Below, piece after piece: positions 59,931 to 64,000 of a stretch of DNA of 64,000 nt. This DNA comes from Turbatrix aceti (taxonomy: Eukaryota > Nematoda > Chromadorea > Rhabditida > Panagrolaimidae). The position numbers and the translations under genes are program-made. Location: contig OZ017768.1 of assembly GCA_963969345.1 (NCBI GenBank), positions 8,456,718-8,520,717 of the forward strand, given 5' to 3'. The first letter of the stretch is position 1, and each line of letters starts with the position of its first letter. Below the pieces are notes generated by a model, which saw nothing but the letters and a program-made list of their open reading frames with translations, was not told the origin of the DNA and did no database searches.

Positions 59931-60054
59931 TTAATGCGTAATAAATATAAAAAATATTTAGTTTTATCGAACGATGCAAAAAAAGCTGGCACGAGATAGC
60001 CCCGCTATGACAAACCAAAACATCGACGCTTAAGTGGAGCAAGCTATCAAAATT

Positions 60055-60175
60055 GATGAAAAAACAAGATCTGGATCAAAGATGGCAGATCAGACCACTT
60101 TTCAAATCAGATCAGGTTAGATCACAGATAATCCAGATCGGATCACGTGAAATTCAGATCAGATCACTAGAAATT
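60055..60175. repeat. Cluster of CAGATCA/GGATCA words
   Basis: At least nine AGATCA or GGATCA words occur within about 120 bp, mostly in direct orientation, as in CAGATCAGATCAC. It looks like a decayed tandem array. Confidence 0.5.
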
Positions 60176-60297
60176 TAAAATTTTACAACTTCAAACACGT
60201 TCGCATTGCAAGTTTTTCGAAGAATACGATAGTTCTCACATCAGTCAACAAAAAACAATTTATTTTCACTTTTCGCGTCGAAACCAGTGTTCTCGGG

Positions 60298-60498
60298 TTA
60301 TAATTTCAGTGTTAGTGTTATTTTTTCCTTGTTTCCAATTTCAGTATTTTTTGGTGCGTGTACATGCCCTTCAACATCTGCCGTCACTAACACAACATTT
60401 TTACAATCTCCAATGTTCGAACAAAAGTTCTGATGTTTGATTTCACCGAAGTCTTTGGTTAGATACACAGAAAGTGCGTAACGCAGCAATTTTTTCAT
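60298..60498 (-). CDS. Doubtful small open frame, 66 residues
   Basis: Begins MKKLLRYALSVYLTKDFGEI and ends EKITLTLKL. It has no signal peptide, no motif and no upstream acceptor. A copy of the ATTTGnnAATTGATAA motif is only 12 nt upstream, so if a gene of the tiny family once lay here its coding part has decayed. Confidence 0.15.
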   Translation of the reverse strand: MKKLLRYALSVYLTKDFGEIKHQNFCSNIGDCKNVVLVTADVEGHVHAPKNTEIGNKEKITLTLKL

Positions 60499-60509
60499 TT
60501 GACAATTCG

Positions 60510-60529
60510 GTCTTATCAATTCCCAAATG
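60510..60529 (-). promoter_or_regulatory. ATTTGnnAATTGATAA promoter motif, copy 2
   Basis: Minus strand CATTTGGGAATTGATAAGAC. No intact tiny gene lies at the expected 130-160 nt downstream. Confidence 0.45.
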
Positions 60530-60646
60530 CATGAACATAAATGATTCAACAATGCAATTTTGTTCAAATAACAGTAACATATATTTTATTTTACTTTTTT
60601 ACTTTACTTTATTACTCTTACTCGTGCATAATTACTCATTACAAAA

Positions 60647-60835
60647 TTAAAGAGACAGTGATGAGTATTGAGATTGCACGAAGAGGGCGCCGTCAATTGT
60701 AGCTACCTGCGTCACGTCGTAGTCCTTAGCAGAAGCGTTCTGGAAGGCCGCAAAGTCGTCAGTCCATCGCCTCGGAGGGTGGCTCGGAGGGATGCTTGTT
60801 CTTTGGCGCGGTCGGAGGCATTGGAACAGTAACAT
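60647..60835 (-). pseudogene. Probable frameshifted small gene
   Basis: A minus-strand start (ATG at about 60827) gives MPPTAPKNKHPSEPPSEAMD and then a stop. A different frame continues DDFAAFQNASAKDYDVTQ, which has protein-like composition. The junction GACTGACGAC suggests a short insertion that shifted the frame. Composition is Pro/Ser/acidic like the neighbouring tiny genes. Could also be a sequencing error or two chance frames. Confidence 0.3.
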
Positions 60836-60931
60836 ATTTATTATACAAATTTATTTTTTTTACACAGCACTTATGTAAAGAACAACAAATTTTGTGAAAA
60901 ATTGTGGTACTCGTTGGATGAATCACGAATG

Positions 60932-61039
60932 CTACTTGTCGTCGCAGCTTTTGCCATTAAATGCGTTGGCATCAGGAGAAGGAGTGTTGCCGCTCATATC
61001 CTCAGTAAATTCAGTGTAGCCCTGAGGTTGGGAGTCCAT
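60932..61039 (-). CDS. Tiny Ser/Pro-rich protein with EDMSGNTPSP core (member 2), 35 residues
   Basis: Begins MDSQPQGYTEFTEDMSGNTP and continues SPDANAFNGKSCDDK. The ten-residue core EDMSGNTPSP is identical to the plus-strand gene at 59031, and both end a few residues after a Cys-Asx. A TTTTAG acceptor lies 28 nt upstream of the start, and an ATTTGACAATTGATAA motif 130 nt upstream. Two independent copies on opposite strands with the same core, start distance and acceptor argue for real coding sequence. No known domain; probably intracellular. Confidence 0.6.
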   Translation of the reverse strand: MDSQPQGYTEFTEDMSGNTPSPDANAFNGKSCDDK

Positions 61040-61168
61040 TGTACTGCTTTAGTGTTAAATTAATCTAAAACAAAAAATGTATAAAGTTAGAATTGTTATT
61101 CCACGATAGCACGCTAAATACTTTTAGCGCAATAAAAAACGAGGCACACAAATATTGCACGTACATTT

Positions 61169-61190
61169 TGCTTTATCAATTGTCAAATGA
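61169..61190 (-). promoter_or_regulatory. ATTTGnnAATTGATAA promoter motif, copy 3
   Basis: Minus strand TCATTTGACAATTGATAAAG, 130 nt upstream of the start at 61039. Confidence 0.5.
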
Positions 61191-62782
61191 TACTCTCATG
61201 CATACAACAAAAAATCGTCACAATCACGAACGACCCAACATTTAATTCCTTGATAAATATTTTGCAGTGTAACGTCGCCGCCTATGACTCTCTCTCTCTC
61301 TGTTCTGCGCCAGAGTCAGAAATAACCAAAAAACACGACACACGTGAGTTGACTCACATCAGTGCATGTCAAGAATGTCAACGGTCAATCCGGTTCAAAA
61401 GTTGAAAAAAGTCATGCAAACACAGATTACCGTGATACGGTAAGCAATTTGATAAGCAATTATTCAACTATACATTTATCAAAAATTCTATGGATAGACA
61501 AAACCAAAACTTGAACAAGAAAAATATTTGATTGTGTTAAATAAAAAATTAAAACCAACAAAGGACGAAAATGTTGAATTTTACACATCTGTGATAGAAC
61601 AGCAATTTTTTGCAGCGCAAAAAAGAAAAGCGATAAAAAACATCGATCACAACCCCCAACCATTGTGCACACTAAAAAAACATTCTTTTAGTGACACTAC
61701 TTCGAATTTTGCATCTTCGATTTTTGCAGCTAACTTTGATTTTCCCAATATTTATAAAAAAAGACGTAAACGTGGCTTTCGGGGGCTTATCAAAGTCATA
61801 AAAAAAGTTGCAAAATTTGAAGTAGTGTCACCAACATAAGCCTGGAACGCGTTTCGTTTTTTTGAGGCAACCTTCGTTTGGCTCGGTCCATGATTTGATA
61901 CAATAATTGTGACAAATCTTACATAAAAAATTGGTGATCAAGAAACATTTTTTCCTGTGCTCTGTAACATTTGTATTGAACAGTAATGAAAGACTGAAAA
62001 AACGGGGGAAAATAAAAATGCAAACAGAAAAGTCAAAGGCAAAATTTGGAAAGTTCTTGAAAGAACAGCGACATTGGAAGACTACGTATACTATTGATTG
62101 ACTACAGTTGCACCACTTGAACAGCACGTGACGAATTACATAATTGATGAGTACACAAAATTATTTTACTATACTTGTTTGTGTTTTGTTCAAGGTCAAT
62201 CAGTTTTTTTAAACATTAACGTAAAAAATTACAAAACACCTCATTCAGAGAACAGTAAATAATTCATCTTAAAAAAATATAACTATGTATGAAACCAATT
62301 AAATTTCAAAAATTGACATGGAAAAAACACTTTTTCTTCAGGATACCTCTAATACAAATTTTTTTTTTCGAATCAAAATTTGTTCGAAAAAATTTTCGAA
62401 AATTGAAAATGTGCTCCTACAAATGTAAATACAAATGTTACAAATGTGAGTTGGAGTCAGCGGAACACTGATTGCGACAATTGAGTAAATTGCGTTATTC
62501 GATAAATCAATATCGAGACTGTGATTCCCTAGCAAGCATTGCGATATATATTTCATTTCTTTTTTATATATTTACCACCAGACATACAATGTGAGATTGC
62601 GATATATATTATGTATATAACATCGTCAATGGCGGACCATTGAATATCAGAGTTCTTTTCACTGTATAATATACTTTTTTATAAAAGTGTACTAAAGTTA
62701 CCGAAACTCTTCGTTTTTTTAGATGTTGGCACAAAAAAGCGCGTTTTATGTACATTATATTTTTATTTATTTATTTTTTTAT
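61191..62782. other. Mostly intergenic; one possible exon and a short inverted repeat
   Basis: Besides the possible exon at 61498-61839 nothing coding was recognised. There is a (CT)n run at about 61289-61300. Sequence around 62540-62640 is rich in GATATATA words. The last 100 bases are (TTTA)-rich and run into a retroposon-like repeat. Confidence 0.45.
61498..61839 (+). CDS. Possible exon encoding a Lys/Arg-rich segment
   Basis: Open from an AG at 61496-61497 to a TAA at 61837-61839: TKPKLEQEKYLIVLNKKLK... then a tetrabasic-type run KKRRKRGFRGLIKVIKKVAKF and VVSPT. There is no ATG in frame, so it would have to be a terminal exon of an unseen gene. The last third overlaps a 23-nt inverted repeat (61691-61713 and 61809-61831), which raises the chance that the frame is accidental. 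Confidence 0.2.
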   Translation, partial: TKPKLEQEKYLIVLNKKLKPTKDENVEFYTSVIEQQFFAAQKRKAIKNIDHNPQPLCTLKKHSFSDTTSNFASSIFAANFDFPNIYKKRRKRGFRGLIKVIKKVAKFEVVSPT

Positions 62783-62834
62783 TTATTTCACCATTACTCA
62801 GTGGTTAGTTATCATTAGACCAGATGTTAGGAGG
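62783..62834 (-). repeat. Retroposon-like 3' end, copy 2
   Basis: Identical over 52 bp to 36541-36592. The (AAATA)-type tail lies at 62755-62782 on the minus strand. Flanking sequences differ between the two copies. Confidence 0.55.
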
Positions 62835-62936
62835 CACAAATGACGTCCACGTAGGCGTAAAGTACATTATATTTATGTTACCACTTTCACATCAACATTT
62901 TCAGAAATTAATTTTAATTGGCAGCATTACTAAAGA

Positions 62937-63898
62937 ATGCCAAGCACACTTCATAGCAACAATGGATTTCATTTCGATGACAATAGGTTTCACGCCAAGC
63001 CGCGGACCGAAAGAAACTACATTGTCGAAGAATTGGCAACAAATCAGTTGTACCAGGGCTTGCTGCTGACAAAACACTATCTAAAGTGTTTTTACAAAAT
63101 TGCAGATCGCATAAATAATTTTCTAAAATACTGTTCAAGTCATGAAGAGTTTTCTGCTTTCCAAAGCATGGCTATACCTGAGGGCACCAAAATTGTTTGC
63201 GATGATAAACTGAACCTGATATTTTTGCTGCTTCCGGAATACGGTGAATCTTTTCATACTACGTACGCGATTATGACGATGGAAGAAAAAGCTATTGTCA
63301 TTAAGAAGGTCATCAAATTTATGAAGATATGCCATAAAGTCAATCTATTTTTCCGGGATTGCAAACTTCAGAAGTTTGTTCAGCGCTCCAAGCAATGCGA
63401 TTCGTAAGTTCACTTTTAGATTTAAACATTTTTATGTTTTTTTTTTCTTTTCAGAACAGACATCAGACTTCACAACCCATTTGAATTATTTTTGTCCAAT
63501 TCCCCTATTGTCAAAGGCCGCCACCGTTTCACACCTTTCTGGGCACCAGAAATGTTCTCTCGACCTGAGGAATACGATGGAGCAGCGACGGACGTCTGGT
63601 CTTTCGGCGTTTTTATTTACCGTACTTTTGTTGGAAAATATCCATTTGTCGACGCTGATCCTCAGGGTTTTATGACAAAAGTACGAAACTGTCAGTACGG
63701 CCCCTTTCCCGACAATGTTATCGATGTGGAAAAGCAGCTTGTTCGATTGACGCTTACAGCCAATCCTAATGAAAGGCCAACTGTTAATGACCTGGATCGT
63801 TGGATTGACAACAATTTGATAAATGGTAAGTGATCTCGTTATTTTTATTATAACAATGAAATTTTAAAATTTATTCAGATTGCTCAATATGTATGTAA
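62937..63898 (+). CDS. Tribbles-like pseudokinase, three exons
   Basis: Exons 62937-63403, 63455-63825 and 63879-63898 give 285 residues. The start ATG is 32 nt after a TTTTCAG acceptor. The N-lobe is short and lacks a Gly-rich loop. The catalytic-loop region is HKVNLFFRDCKLQKFV (residues 133-148), as in Tribbles LRDLKLRKFV. The DFG position reads TDI/RLH, so metal binding is lost. Then FWAPEMF, TDVWSFGVFIYRTFVGKYPFVDADP and NERPTVNDLDRW follow the Tribbles C-lobe. Tribbles proteins are scaffolds that present substrates to E3 ligases and bind MAPKKs. In C. elegans the homologue nipi-3 controls antimicrobial peptide expression. A C-terminal COP1-binding motif is not visible in this model. Confidence 0.8.
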
Positions 63899-64000
63899 TT
63901 TCATCAATATGCAACTTCATCAGATGTAACCTGTTGTATCCGTGGCAGAAGACAAAACGGAAAGACAACAGGCGTTTGAACAGTCGCCCTAACCTTTGGT
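63899..64000. other. 3' flank of the pseudokinase gene, window end
   Basis: Too short to annotate. No exon was recognised. Confidence 0.4.

Overview
The window looks like nuclear DNA of a nematode, most likely a rhabditid. It has short introns with GT...TTTCAG boundaries, AT-rich non-coding DNA with long A and T runs, and T-rich splice acceptors just upstream of start codons that look like spliced-leader sites. It also carries nematode gene families: serpentine chemoreceptors, a DUF229 protein, class 3 lipases with nematode-type architecture and clusters of tiny secreted Tyr/Gly/Asn-rich peptides. Protein matches are from memory of the families; no database search was run.

Layout. At 1.7-5.7 kb lies a five-exon cytosolic aspartate aminotransferase (+). 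At 7.4-9.65 kb is an SLC17-type major facilitator transporter (-). From 10.7 to 26.3 kb there is a dense cluster of mostly single-exon, often TATA-box-driven genes for short secreted peptides, into which are set a DUF229 sulfatase-like membrane protein (12.2-14.5 kb), a three-exon chemoreceptor (19.4-20.6 kb) and a larger secreted Tyr/Gly-rich protein (24.3-25.1 kb). An eight-exon secreted protein of unknown family follows (26.4-28.5 kb). About 20 kb without a recognisable gene (28.5-48.9 kb) precedes a somatostatin/allatostatin-C-type neuropeptide receptor (49.0-51.4 kb). After it come an SRG-like chemoreceptor, two tandem class 3 lipases that share promoter sequence (54.0-57.3 kb), a group of tiny acidic Ser/Pro-rich proteins (59.0-61.0 kb) and a Tribbles-like pseudokinase (62.9-63.9 kb).

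Mobile DNA is plentiful. A 546-bp hAT-type MITE with a perfect 8-bp target duplication has inserted into a secreted-peptide gene and cut off its C-terminus. A second hAT-like MITE lies at 57.6 kb. A 1350-bp TTAA-flanked foldback element with nearly identical arms of about 600 bp sits just 3' of the first chemoreceptor. A perfect 52-bp repeat resembles the 3' end of a retroposon, and there are tRNA-like Pol III repeats.

The most original signals are two families of very small genes. The first is four secreted precursors that share a C-terminal G-K-R-x-[AS]-G-[FL]-x-P module, which looks like an amidation and dibasic processing site. The second is a pair of 35-40 residue proteins sharing the core EDMSGNTPSP, in a neighbourhood where an ATTTGnnAATTGATAA promoter motif occurs three times. 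The peptide cluster resembles nematode epidermal effector or antimicrobial loci in style, but its function is inferred, not shown.
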